DNA from: JABDMD01 sp965203475
Lineage (GTDB): Bacteria > Pseudomonadota > Gammaproteobacteria > UBA4575
DNA length: 64,000 nt
NCBI GenBank assembly: GCA_965203475.1
Contig: OZ241890.1
Location: forward strand, 1,240,001-1,304,000
Direction: 5' to 3'
Shown here: in pieces, positions 8,531-17,680 of the stretch
Position numbering within the stretch: the stretch's first letter is position 1
How the letters are laid out: every line of letters begins with the position of its first letter
Program-made: the position numbers and the translations under genes
The notes under the pieces: model-generated
Told to the model about the DNA's origin: nothing
Databases searched by the model: none
Seen by the model: the letters and a program-made list of their open reading frames with translations, nothing else

Positions 8531-9540
8531 AAATCAGCTTTTAATACTAATCGGTAACGTGCTTTTCCAGCTTTTAAGTGTTCAAAGGCGTTATTAACAT
8601 CATTCATGGAAAATTCTTCTGTCACAGGAAGTATTGAGTGTCGCTCACAAAATTCCAACATTTGTATATTGGTTGCAGGACTACCTAACGGACTTCCAGA
8701 AAAAGATTTTTGGCCTAAAATGGTAGGGAAAGCAGGAATACTGATGGGTTCTGGCACAACACCGACATTATGAAGCCTTCCTTTAGGCACAAGTGAATTT
8801 AAGTAGGCTTCCCAACTCAAATTTACATTGGTGGTGTTAATAATAAAGTTTAATGAACCTGAAATTTTTTCAAGTTCACCTTCATCACGTGAATTCACAA
8901 CATGATGTGCACCTAATTGTTTTAACTCTTCAGTTTTTTCAGGTGAAGAACTAAATGCAGTGACTTCGCAACCCCATTTATTTAAAAACTGGAGGGCAAG
9001 ATGACCTAATCCACCAATGCCAATCACTCCTACCCGATCCGTTGGTTGAACATTGCATTGAACAATAGGATTAAATACTGTGATGCCGCCACAAAACATG
9101 GGCCCAAGTTTTGATAAATCCATGCCTTTAGGAATGGGTGTTGCCCATAGCCAATGACAACGTACATAGTCAGCGAATCCACCATGACGCTCCACGATGG
9201 TTTGCTCAGGTGTACCACACAAATTATGATCGCCGTTTAAACAGAGTGAACACTGCATACAACTTTCTGAAAACCAACCCAGCCCAACTTCATCACCAAT
9301 TTCAACGCCCTTAACTCGCTCACCTTTATCCACCACCGTACCGACGACCTCATGGCCTGGAACAAAAGGAAAACTAGTTATACCCCAATCATTTTGCAAC
9401 ATACTTAAATCGGAATGACAGATTCCGCAGTATGAAACTTTTATATCAACCTGTTCTGGCCCTAAGCCAGGCAACGAAAATTCAAAAGGCTTTAAATCAC
9501 CATTCACGGTGTCTGCCGCATATGCATTAATTTGACGCAC
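8527..9540 (-). CDS. Zinc-dependent NAD(P) alcohol dehydrogenase, cinnamyl-alcohol type
   Basis: A 337-residue medium-chain dehydrogenase. Catalytic zinc ligands are Cys38 (in YCGICHSD), His63 (in PGHE) and Cys150. The structural zinc is held by Cys94, Cys97, Cys100 and Cys108. The Rossmann glycine motif GIGGLG is at 174-179. This pattern fits the CAD/YahK branch that reduces aldehydes with NADPH; the actual substrate cannot be read from the sequence. Translation starts at GTG behind a strong CAGGAG box. It is a single-gene unit, convergent with fabI. Confidence 0.9.
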   Translation of the reverse strand: MRQINAYAADTVNGDLKPFEFSLPGLGPEQVDIKVSYCGICHSDLSMLQNDWGITSFPFVPGHEVVGTVVDKGERVKGVEIGDEVGLGWFSESCMQCSLCLNGDHNLCGTPEQTIVERHGGFADYVRCHWLWATPIPKGMDLSKLGPMFCGGITVFNPIVQCNVQPTDRVGVIGIGGLGHLALQFLNKWGCEVTAFSSSPEKTEELKQLGAHHVVNSRDEGELEKISGSLNFIINTTNVNLSWEAYLNSLVPKGRLHNVGVVPEPISIPAFPTILGQKSFSGSPLGSPATNIQMLEFCERHSILPVTEEFSMNDVNNAFEHLKAGKARYRLVLKADF

Positions 9541-9572
9541 CTCAATCTCCTGGTTTTAATTCTTATACATTT

Positions 9573-9600
9573 ATTATAGAACTATATATCTGTGAGTACA
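9573..9600 (-). promoter_or_regulatory. Possible promoter of the alcohol dehydrogenase gene
   Basis: On the minus strand there is a consensus -10 TATAAT (9573-9578) with a weak -35 candidate TGTACT (9595-9600), 16 bases apart. It lies 33 bases before the GTG start. The rest of the interval up to 9840 contains nothing else I can name. Confidence 0.35.
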
Positions 9601-9840
9601 CGAATAAAGGCACAGGCGATGTGCAGAGGAGTAAGCAGATGGATGTGAACATAGGGTTTCGAATCCTACCCTCGCATATTGTATATACCCATCCTCGGTT
9701 TCTCGATTTGAAGAATTAGCATTACCTGCAAATAATAAAACAAGTGTTCAATTCTCAAAAAAGCTATTAAGCGTTTTTAATATTTAAGGAATAATAAACG
9801 CACGCTATGAATCAAAGCTGATTTTTGGTCTACTTGCCTA

Positions 9841-10179
9841 TTAACAATTAGTGATTACAAAAAATTTTTTAAATGAACTTTCAACTGTCCAGGTTGATTG
9901 CAATCCCTTGTTAAATGAAACAATATCACCCTCTTTTAATTTAATGCTTTCCCCATCATGAAGCTCTACTAGCAAATCCCCTTGAAGTACTTGAAAAATT
10001 TCATCGCCAGGAAATTCATATTCAAATGTCATAGGCTCACAACGCCATAAACCGGAGTACATTGGTATTTCACTCGAGTTCGTTTGCGTGAGCCAATGGA
10101 CCTCACCTGTCTCTTTATCTCCAACCATAAATGGTTCAAAATTTTCTGTAGATATTTTGGAAATCACATGTGAATTCAT
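9841..10179 (-). CDS. Cupin-domain protein (Cupin_3/DUF861 type)
   Basis: A 112-residue single-domain cupin. The core at about 40-105 shows the small-barrel pattern SGLWRCEPMTFEY, GDEIFQVLQG and LKEGDIVSFNKG. This resembles the EutQ/ureidoglycine-aminohydrolase-like Cupin_3 family rather than a defined enzyme. Several metal-binding histidines of classic cupins are absent, so it may be a ligand sensor or a non-metal cupin. The ATG follows a good AAGGAG box. No neighbour indicates a pathway. Confidence 0.8.
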   Translation of the reverse strand: MNSHVISKISTENFEPFMVGDKETGEVHWLTQTNSSEIPMYSGLWRCEPMTFEYEFPGDEIFQVLQGDLLVELHDGESIKLKEGDIVSFNKGLQSTWTVESSFKKFFVITNC

Positions 10180-10347
10180 TTTTTCTCCTTAAACTTTTTG
10201 ATGGGTCATGAGTTTGCTTCCGCAGTTGATAGAGGCGAATAGAATAAACGCTGCTAGTAATCCTAAAAAGTTAGTTTAATATCCAAGATATTTATTTTTA
10301 ACAATTTGGATAAAACAAGTAACTTTTTAGTAACGTTTTTAGAGATA

Positions 10348-10962
10348 CTACCTCCATTTCTCACATGGCAGTGTTAAATTGAATTTGATTTGTGCAGCAC
10401 TTCCATTATTCGAGGCAACCTTGCCTTCCCACCCAACTTTGCTTCCATCAAAATCTAATTTAGGGTCGACCTCTGGACGATAGCTATTTTCAGTAGTCGA
10501 AAATTCAAACTCACTTCGGTATCCAGTTCGTACTTGCTGAGTATCAGCAAATGCCCAAAATTTTCCGCCATCCTGTCCTGGGGGCTGCTCCGCCTCAATT
10601 TTATAATCCTGTAATCCATCTATGTAACAGCGAGTAACTTTTAGCTCATACTTTTTGCCATCCAACTCTACCTGTGCATTACCGTTGTTTGCCCATTTTT
10701 GTTCAAAATCGTTTTTTTCTCTTTCTAAGTTAACTGCCTCATTTTGTGCTTCTTGTTTCATGCCTTGTTGCATTATAGCTTCAAATTGTTTTAGCGATTC
10801 TTCGTCATAACCTTGCTGTCTCATCATTTCTATCGCTTTATTAAATTCCTCTTGCTTTGCACTATTTCCAGCATCTTCAGCATTTGCTTGATTGATGATT
10901 AAAAAGATTAAAAAAATGAATAAGAAGTAGATCATATTTGAGAATATTTGTTTTATTTTCAT
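10348..10962 (-). CDS. Exported protein of unknown function
   Basis: A 204-residue protein with a clear signal peptide (Lys-rich start, hydrophobic 10-26, cleavage likely after QANA). Residues about 30-90 are charged, rich in Gln and Glu, and probably helical or coiled-coil. The C-terminal part (95-204) looks like a compact beta domain with two cysteines, one in TRCYIDG and one in LPCEKWR, that could form a disulfide in the periplasm. I do not recognise a family. A GGGGA box precedes the ATG. Confidence 0.7.
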   Translation of the reverse strand: MKIKQIFSNMIYFLFIFLIFLIINQANAEDAGNSAKQEEFNKAIEMMRQQGYDEESLKQFEAIMQQGMKQEAQNEAVNLEREKNDFEQKWANNGNAQVELDGKKYELKVTRCYIDGLQDYKIEAEQPPGQDGGKFWAFADTQQVRTGYRSEFEFSTTENSYRPEVDPKLDFDGSKVGWEGKVASNNGSAAQIKFNLTLPCEKWR

Positions 10963-11058
10963 ATTTAATTATCCCCAAAGGTTTTTAAATTTATGAAATA
11001 TGACCACACGGTAAAGTCTTTTACAAGTAATCGCTACTATAATAAATTCGACTGGACA

Positions 11059-12324
11059 CTATGCCTCTAAAATCCCTTTCTCTCCTTCCGTTTTACCTAT
11101 AATTACGGCACCACAAGAATCACTAAATACATTCACGGCGGTGCGACACATATCCAACACACGATCAACCGCTAAAATGAGGCCGATACCTTCAGCAGGT
11201 AAACCAATGGCTGCTAAAATAATAGCAATGGCTACTAAGCTTGCAGATGGAATGCCTGCGACTCCAATTGATGTCATTAACGCCAAAATTACAATTGAAA
11301 CTTGAGTACCAAGTGTTAAATCTAAACCATAGGCTTGTGCAATAAAGATGGCTGCAACACACTCATATAAAGCCGTGCCATCCATGTTCACAGTTGCACC
11401 TAACGGCAATACAAAGCTGGTGACACGATTGGATACACCTGCGCGATCTTGTACGCAATCCATGGTTACTGGCAGTGTTGCCGATGAAGATGCCGTTGAA
11501 AACGCTGTTAATAATGCTGGCGCCATGGCTTGATAATGTTTAATTGGACTGACTCCACCAATGAAACGCAATAACAACGGCATTACGATGACAATATGAA
11601 TGAGTAATGCAATTAGAACGGTAAGGAAAAATGTGAGTAACGGTTTAAATGCGCCAAACCCTGAAACCGTAACCACTTCTGCCACCAATGCAAACACACC
11701 GATAGGCGCAAACTTCATTACGAGATCTGTTATTAACATCATGACCTCGAACACACCTTGCCAAAAACTTTTTAAAGTGTCTCCAAGATTAGATTTTATT
11801 TTGGTCATGAAAAAACCAAACAAAAGACTAAAAAAGATAAGCCCCAACATTTGCCCTTGTGCAGCCGCGTGCACAATGTTGGTTGGAATCATGCGTAAAA
11901 AAATACCGACGACATCGCCGGTGGTTTTACCTGCCACTTTTTCTGTGACCATGTCGGTGTCGGCACTTAAACCTAAAATTTCTTTGGCAGGCTCTCCGTC
12001 CGCAATTCCCGGTTGGATAATATTCACCACGGTAATGCCAACTAAAATTGCAAACGTACTGGTCACTATATAATAACCAAGTGTTTTAACCCCTAAACGA
12101 CCAAACGCATCCCCTGAACCTAGATTGCTTACCCCCATAATGATGGAAGAAACAATTAACGGCACAATAATCATCTTTAACGCATTGAGGAAAAGATTTC
12201 CTACAAAATCAAAAACAGACAAAAGGGACACACCTAGGAAGGTTGTTTCAGGGCTAACCAGCCAACCGACAAATACGGCAAGTAAAAGCGCGATTAAAAT
12301 TTGCCAATGAAGCTTAAGCTGCAT
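11059..12324 (-). CDS. Dicarboxylate/amino acid:cation symporter
   Basis: A 421-residue inner-membrane transporter of the DAACS family (GltP/DctA/SstT type), with eight or more membrane segments. The serine-rich re-entrant loop STASSSATLP and the segment GATVNMDGTALYE, which carries the family NMDG sodium-site motif, are present. Its likely substrates are glutamate, aspartate or C4-dicarboxylates, moved with Na+ or H+. The second re-entrant loop (GVAGIPSASLV) is intact. It lies alone between an unknown exported protein and ppiD. Confidence 0.92.
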   Translation of the reverse strand: MQLKLHWQILIALLLAVFVGWLVSPETTFLGVSLLSVFDFVGNLFLNALKMIIVPLIVSSIIMGVSNLGSGDAFGRLGVKTLGYYIVTSTFAILVGITVVNIIQPGIADGEPAKEILGLSADTDMVTEKVAGKTTGDVVGIFLRMIPTNIVHAAAQGQMLGLIFFSLLFGFFMTKIKSNLGDTLKSFWQGVFEVMMLITDLVMKFAPIGVFALVAEVVTVSGFGAFKPLLTFFLTVLIALLIHIVIVMPLLLRFIGGVSPIKHYQAMAPALLTAFSTASSSATLPVTMDCVQDRAGVSNRVTSFVLPLGATVNMDGTALYECVAAIFIAQAYGLDLTLGTQVSIVILALMTSIGVAGIPSASLVAIAIILAAIGLPAEGIGLILAVDRVLDMCRTAVNVFSDSCGAVIIGKTEGEKGILEA

Positions 12325-12374
12325 GATGGCGGCTTATTCTACAAGAAATACAGAAACGAAAGAACTGAAGATTA

Positions 12375-14291
12375 TTATTGAGAAACAAAATTACTTTCAA
12401 ACACTTCGATATCCCCTTTTTCCTTCACAGAATCAATAATTGCTACAAATTCACGCCGCCCATAATTTACACGCTGAGAAAGTTCCAATGCTTTTGAAGT
12501 ATCGATTTTTGAAGAACCATTTTTGACTTCATTTAACTCAATTAATGCAAACGACCCATCCCCCAACGCAACACCATCAACACTAACTTGCCCTGTCTCG
12601 GGAATGCTTAAAGTAAAGGCTCGATTCGAAATCGTGGTAGGTACTCGATTATCATCACGTCGTATAGCGCCATGCGAAACGATTTCCATTTCATTACTTT
12701 CAGCTATCGCTTGCAAAGTTGTTCCGTTTCGAAGATCGTTCAAAAATTGCTGCCCTTTAGTAAATGACTGCTCAGATGCTTTTTTAATTGCAAGCTCTAT
12801 GCTTATTTGTGCCCGTTCTTGTGTTCCTAGTGGTTTTAACTCGGCTGGTCTATGTTCAAGTAGACGATACGCAATCACATGACCATCTTCTACTTCAATC
12901 AGCTCACTATTCAATGCCTCGTCAATAATATCGGATGAGAATGCTGTGTTTTTAACTTTTGGATAAACAAAAATACCTGTATTACTTTTTTTATTTAACC
13001 AACCAGTCTCTTGAGTATCGAGCGAAAAGGTTTCGGAAATTTCATCCAAGTCATCCGGTTGTTCTACTAGTAAGTTTGCAATTTCATCGGCAATCTCAAT
13101 GTAGCGTTCTTGTGCGATTTGGCTTTTACGTTCATTAATTATTTTTTCACGAACTTCAGAGAAAGATTTTAATTTCGGAGCATTAATTTCATCCACCATC
13201 ACAATCTGTACGCCTTGTTCAGTTTTAATGGGCTTAGAATGATCTCCAACTTGCAATGAAAATAAGGCATTTTCTATTTCGCTATTGGTAAAATCACCCG
13301 GTGCAATGAAACCAATGTCACCACCTTTTTCGGCGGATAAGGAATCTTGCGAATGCTCTTTGGCCAACTCAGAAAAATTGGCTCCATCTTGCAACTGCTT
13401 AATCATATCCGCCGCTTTTTCCATCGCCTCATCCCATTCGAGCGCATCTTTTTCTATCTCATGATCCACTTTAAATAACATATGACGAGTCTTACGCAGT
13501 TCTGCAGACATAAAACGCTCGGGCTGTGACTCATAAATAAGTTTTGCGTCTTCATCAGTTACTGAAACATTTTTAGCAACGTCTTCTTCTTTTAATTCAA
13601 CATAAGCCAGATTTAATTGCTCAGGTGTCTGAAAATTTAGTTTGTTTTCATTGTAATAAGCTTCAATTTCTTCTTCAGTAGTTTGTACGTTGCTGTGATC
13701 GATTTGCACAAGCGTATATTTAAAATCACGTGATTGCTCATTGATTTCTTGAAATCGCTGTAATTCAGATATTGGCATGAAAGATGTTGCGGCGATGGAT
13801 GCTTCGTATTGTCTTAGTTTGTCTTGTTCACGCAACTGTGATTCAAATTGTGCTTTACTGTAACGTTGTGCTTGCAACAAACGTTCATACTGTTCTGGAT
13901 CAAACTTTCCATTCTTTTGAAACTGAGGAACTTCCTGAATACGTTGGATCAAACTGGCATCACTGATTCGAAAGCCTGCATCATCCACTTCCTGGCGCAA
14001 TAATTCTGATCGCACCATGCCATCGACAACCTGTTTGCGCAGCTCGGTTTCATCTGCATATTGCTCGGCATATCCTGCACCAAGTACAGACTGCAACATT
14101 TGCTTACGCTGTTGAAATTGTTGATTAAACTCTTGTTGTGAAATTTCTACATCATTAATCTTGGCCACTGGAGGTAAACCGCCAGCACCAAAATATTCTT
14201 GAATACCCCACAATGCAAAGGACAGAATTAGTAAGCCAATGATGATGTATGCCACCCAACTACTGGCTCTTTCGCGAATCTCAATTAGCAT
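12375..14291 (-). CDS. ppiD: Periplasmic folding factor PpiD (SurA-N and parvulin domains)
   Basis: A 638-residue protein anchored by one N-terminal membrane helix (about 12-34), with the rest in the periplasm. A SurA-N-like region follows (about 35-160), then a parvulin-type PPIase domain (about 260-367) with the segments FSELAKEHSQD and GGDIGFIAPGDF. A second SurA-N-like C-terminal region completes it. In other gammaproteobacteria PpiD sits at the Sec translocon and helps newly exported outer-membrane proteins. It follows hupB and two tRNA genes on the same strand, the usual lon-hupB-ppiD arrangement. Confidence 0.94.
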   Translation of the reverse strand: MLIEIRERASSWVAYIIIGLLILSFALWGIQEYFGAGGLPPVAKINDVEISQQEFNQQFQQRKQMLQSVLGAGYAEQYADETELRKQVVDGMVRSELLRQEVDDAGFRISDASLIQRIQEVPQFQKNGKFDPEQYERLLQAQRYSKAQFESQLREQDKLRQYEASIAATSFMPISELQRFQEINEQSRDFKYTLVQIDHSNVQTTEEEIEAYYNENKLNFQTPEQLNLAYVELKEEDVAKNVSVTDEDAKLIYESQPERFMSAELRKTRHMLFKVDHEIEKDALEWDEAMEKAADMIKQLQDGANFSELAKEHSQDSLSAEKGGDIGFIAPGDFTNSEIENALFSLQVGDHSKPIKTEQGVQIVMVDEINAPKLKSFSEVREKIINERKSQIAQERYIEIADEIANLLVEQPDDLDEISETFSLDTQETGWLNKKSNTGIFVYPKVKNTAFSSDIIDEALNSELIEVEDGHVIAYRLLEHRPAELKPLGTQERAQISIELAIKKASEQSFTKGQQFLNDLRNGTTLQAIAESNEMEIVSHGAIRRDDNRVPTTISNRAFTLSIPETGQVSVDGVALGDGSFALIELNEVKNGSSKIDTSKALELSQRVNYGRREFVAIIDSVKEKGDIEVFESNFVSQ

Positions 14292-14401
14292 AACGTTTGA
14301 GGGCTATTATTGTTAGACAAGAATTATGTGTGGCGCATTATAGTCAAAGCTGCAAGTTCACGCTTGCAGATTAGGTTTAATAGTTATTATGGCCCAATAA
14401 A

Positions 14402-14478
14402 TGGCGGAGTGGACGGGATTCGAACCCGCGACCCCCGGCGTGACAGGCCGGTATTCTAACCAGCTGAACTACCACTCC
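14402..14478 (-). tRNA. tRNA-Asp (GTC)
   Basis: A 77-base cloverleaf including an encoded CCA end. The acceptor pairs GGAGTGG with CCACTCC, the anticodon loop reads CTGTCAC with anticodon GTC, and the T loop is TTCGAAT. It lies 8 bases after tRNA-Val and they probably share a transcript. Confidence 0.98.
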
Positions 14479-14486
14479 GTCATGCT

Positions 14487-14562
14487 TGGTGGGTGCTGAG
14501 GGATTCGAACCCCCGACATCCGCCTTGTAAGGGCGACGCTCTACCAGCTGAGCTAAGCACCC
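14487..14562 (-). tRNA. tRNA-Val (TAC)
   Basis: A 76-base cloverleaf with encoded CCA. The acceptor pairs GGGTGCT with AGCACCC, and the anticodon TAC lies in the loop CTTACAA. It lies 12 bases downstream of the hupB stop, upstream of tRNA-Asp and ppiD. Confidence 0.98.
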
Positions 14563-14574
14563 CAAAAAGGCGCG

Positions 14575-14847
14575 CTAGTTTACGGCATCCTTTAGGCCTT
14601 TGCCAGCTTTGAAACTAGGTACTTTAGAGGCTGCAATTTGTATCGTTTCTCCTGTTCTTGGATTACGCCCCGTACGTGCATTGCGATGTTTCACTTGGAA
14701 AGTTCCGAAGCCTACTAGGGATACGGAATCTCCACGCTTCAGTGTGGAAGTGATTGAATCCAGCACTGCTTCCACTGCACGTGCGCCATCAGCTTTAGAA
14801 AGATTTGCCGCACCTGCGACGGCTTCTGCAAGTTCAGTTTTATTCAT
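14575..14847 (-). CDS. hupB: DNA-binding protein HU
   Basis: A 90-residue histone-like protein that bends and compacts DNA as a dimer. The start is set at ATG 14847, giving MNKTELAEAVAG, the standard HU N terminus, behind a GGGGAG box; the frame stays open 36 codons further upstream but that extension is unlike HU. The beta-arm DNA-binding region RNARTGRNPRTGE and the GFGTF motif are intact. It lies downstream of lon, as in E. coli and Pseudomonas. Confidence 0.97.
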   Translation of the reverse strand: MNKTELAEAVAGAANLSKADGARAVEAVLDSITSTLKRGDSVSLVGFGTFQVKHRNARTGRNPRTGETIQIAASKVPSFKAGKGLKDAVN

Positions 14848-15097
14848 TGAGCTAAGCTCCCCTGTTCTGGTTAATGGATGGATATCTAAACGACAGCAAA
14901 AATAAATTTGAGAGACGAATTGGTTTGCACATTTGTGTGCGGGCACACACAACAAATGTAAAGACTAAATTTGAGCGTTGGTGTTTGATGTTCGCGCCGT
15001 ATTAGATCGTTGTACGCAGGTGTTATACCAAGCGTATCTGAATGAAGTCAACAAACTTATTGCTAAAAAAGCAAGTGTTTATGCGGTTTTTGAGCGC

Positions 15098-17539
15098 TTA
15101 ATGTGCTTGTACAGGTTTGTCTTTGGGTGATGTTTTTTTGCTCTTGTCTTGCAAATTGGCCACAGTATCGGACGCTTCTAATGGTTCTGGCATCTTTATA
15201 AGCGCAACTTGAAGTACTTCATCAATCCACTGTACTGGAATGATTTCAAGCTTTTGCTTGATGTTCTTAGGAATTTCGCTTAAGTCTTTTTCATTTTCTT
15301 TTGGAATTAGCACGGTTTTAATTTCTCCACGATGTGCCGCTAAAAGTTTTTCTTTTAAGCCTCCAATGGGAAGAACTTCGCCTCGCAAAGTAATTTCACC
15401 GGTCATCGCCACATCAGCACGAACGGGTATTTTTGTGAGCGCCGACACAATTGCCGTGGTCATTCCAACACCCGCACTTGGCCCATCTTTCTTGACTGCC
15501 CCCTCGGGTACGTGGATATGGATATCGGCAGATTCATAAAAATCGGATTCAATACCTAGCACTGCCGCACGACTTCGAACCACGGTGTGAGCCACTTGAA
15601 TGGATTCTTGCATTACATCTTCTAACTGACCGGTTCGACTGGTTTTACCTTTACCGGGCACTACCACGGCTTCGATTGTCAGTAATTCACCGCCCACTTC
15701 CGTCCAAGCTAAACCAGTAACCTGTCCAATTTGATCATTTTCATCCGCAAGACCGTAACGGAACCGTTTTACGCCCAAGTATTTTTCTAATGATCGTGGC
15801 GTAATTGAAATTTTTTGTTTGCCTTTGCCCAACACCAAAGCTTTAACGACCTTGCGACAAATTTTAGATATTTCTCGTTCTAAATTACGTACACCCGCTT
15901 CGCGCGTGTAATAACGAATTATGTCGATAATGGCAAAGTTCGAAATTGAAATTTCTTCCTCTTTTAATCCATTCGCTTTTAACTGCTTTGGTACCAAATA
16001 TTTGGTTGCAATGTTTTTCTTTTCGTCTTCGGTATAACCGGGTAAACGAATGACTTCCATGCGGTCTAACAATGGGCCAGGAATATTTAAGCTATTTGCT
16101 GTGGCCACAAACATGACATCGGATAAATCAAAATCTACTTCAAGATAATGATCGGCAAAGGTATGGTTTTGTTCAGGATCTAGCACTTCCAGCATTGCAG
16201 AAGCAGGATCGCCACGAAAATCCATCGCCATTTTATCAATCTCGTCTAACAGGAATAATGGGTTGCGTACACCTACTTTCGAAAGATTTTGCACAATTTT
16301 GCCTGGCAAAGATCCAATATACGTTCGGCGATGGCCACGAATTTCGGCTTCATCTCGCACACCACCTAATGACATACGTGTGAATTTTCGATTGGTTGCA
16401 CGCGCAATAGACTTACCGATAGAAGTTTTACCAACACCCGGTGGACCCACTAAACATAAAATCGGTCCTTTAGATTTTTTTACACGTTGTTGAACCGCTA
16501 AATATTCGATAATGCGTTCTTTAACTTTTTCCAAACCATAGTGATCTTCTTCTAAGATTTTTTCCGCACCAGCAAGATCTTTTCTTACTTTAGATTTTTT
16601 ACGCCAAGGAACACTAACCAACCAATCAATATAGTTTCTTACCACCGTCGCTTCCGCTGACATTGGCGACATCATTTTGAGTTTATTTAATTCAGCATCC
16701 GCTTTTTTCTTGGCTTCTTTAGACATACCCACCTTTTCAATCTTCTGGGCCAAGTCATCTAATTCATTCGGCGCTTCTTCTAATTCACCTAATTCTTTTT
16801 GAATGGCTTTCATTTGCTCATTCAAATAATACTCACGCTGAGATTTTTCCATTTGCTGTTTAACGCGACCACGAATACGCTTTTCGATTTGTAATACATC
16901 TAGCTCACCTTCGATTAGTCGAACTAAATGCTCTAAGCGTTCACGAATCGTTTTGATTTCCAATACTTGTTGCTTTTCATCAAGCTTTAATGACATGTGC
17001 GCAGCGATCGTATCGGCCAGGCGAGATGGTTCATCGATACCTGCTAATGAGGTTAAAACTTCAGGTGGAACTTTTTTATTGAGTTTTACATACTGTTCAA
17101 ACAAATTGGTAACAGAACGAGCTAAAACTTCTAGCTCTTTTTCGTCATCGATCTCTTCACCAGATTCCAATAATGCAATTTGTGCACTAAAAAATTCTTG
17201 GTCATCTAAATGATGAATCACTTTGGCACGCTCTACGCCTTCTACTAAAACTTTAATGGTGCCATCCGGTAATTTAAGCAACTGTAAAATTGTAGACAGG
17301 GTGCCAATATCATGAACCTCATCAATTTGGGGATCGTCAATATCTGCACTTTTTTGAGCCACCAATAAAATTTGTTTGTTATCTGACATGGCCGCATCCA
17401 AAGCCTTTATGGACTTTTCCCGGCCTACAAATAACGGAATCACCATGTGTGGATACACCACTACATCACGTAACGGTAATACGGGGACTACTTGCATGGG
17501 ATTATCGATTAATTCGGTAGGTGTCTTTTTTTCACTCAT
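15098..17539 (-). CDS. lon: ATP-dependent protease La (Lon)
   Basis: An 813-residue AAA+ serine protease. The N-terminal substrate-recognition domain covers about 15-210, followed by a coiled-coil stretch to about 300. Walker A GPPGVGKT is near residue 364 and Walker B near LLDEIDK. The C-terminal protease domain has the catalytic Ser in KDGPSAG (near 686) and the catalytic Lys in GGLKEKLLAAHRG. It degrades misfolded and regulatory proteins in the cytoplasm. The C-terminal 30 residues are Lys/Asp-rich and variable. It lies between clpX and hupB on the same strand. Confidence 0.98.
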   Translation of the reverse strand: MSEKKTPTELIDNPMQVVPVLPLRDVVVYPHMVIPLFVGREKSIKALDAAMSDNKQILLVAQKSADIDDPQIDEVHDIGTLSTILQLLKLPDGTIKVLVEGVERAKVIHHLDDQEFFSAQIALLESGEEIDDEKELEVLARSVTNLFEQYVKLNKKVPPEVLTSLAGIDEPSRLADTIAAHMSLKLDEKQQVLEIKTIRERLEHLVRLIEGELDVLQIEKRIRGRVKQQMEKSQREYYLNEQMKAIQKELGELEEAPNELDDLAQKIEKVGMSKEAKKKADAELNKLKMMSPMSAEATVVRNYIDWLVSVPWRKKSKVRKDLAGAEKILEEDHYGLEKVKERIIEYLAVQQRVKKSKGPILCLVGPPGVGKTSIGKSIARATNRKFTRMSLGGVRDEAEIRGHRRTYIGSLPGKIVQNLSKVGVRNPLFLLDEIDKMAMDFRGDPASAMLEVLDPEQNHTFADHYLEVDFDLSDVMFVATANSLNIPGPLLDRMEVIRLPGYTEDEKKNIATKYLVPKQLKANGLKEEEISISNFAIIDIIRYYTREAGVRNLEREISKICRKVVKALVLGKGKQKISITPRSLEKYLGVKRFRYGLADENDQIGQVTGLAWTEVGGELLTIEAVVVPGKGKTSRTGQLEDVMQESIQVAHTVVRSRAAVLGIESDFYESADIHIHVPEGAVKKDGPSAGVGMTTAIVSALTKIPVRADVAMTGEITLRGEVLPIGGLKEKLLAAHRGEIKTVLIPKENEKDLSEIPKNIKQKLEIIPVQWIDEVLQVALIKMPEPLEASDTVANLQDKSKKTSPKDKPVQAH

Positions 17540-17680
17540 AGTTGATATTTGTAACTATTTGAAGTTGGGTGGACAAGTTTAGCTTACTATATGAGGACTG
17601 TTGTATATAAATTCAAGCTCAAATCAGTACGACCGTAGTCATATTTGAGCCAAAGGGTTTCCAGCTCTTGGGACGAATGG

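Noticed and set aside
9653..9675. tRNA-like T arm (GGGTTTCGAATCCTACCC) between the dehydrogenase and cupin genes
   Set aside because: No acceptor, D arm or anticodon arm can be built around it and no CCA follows. It may be a chance match or a very decayed fragment.
14377..14565. 62-residue frame across the tRNA-Val and tRNA-Asp genes
   Set aside because: It is the translation of two clear tRNA genes.
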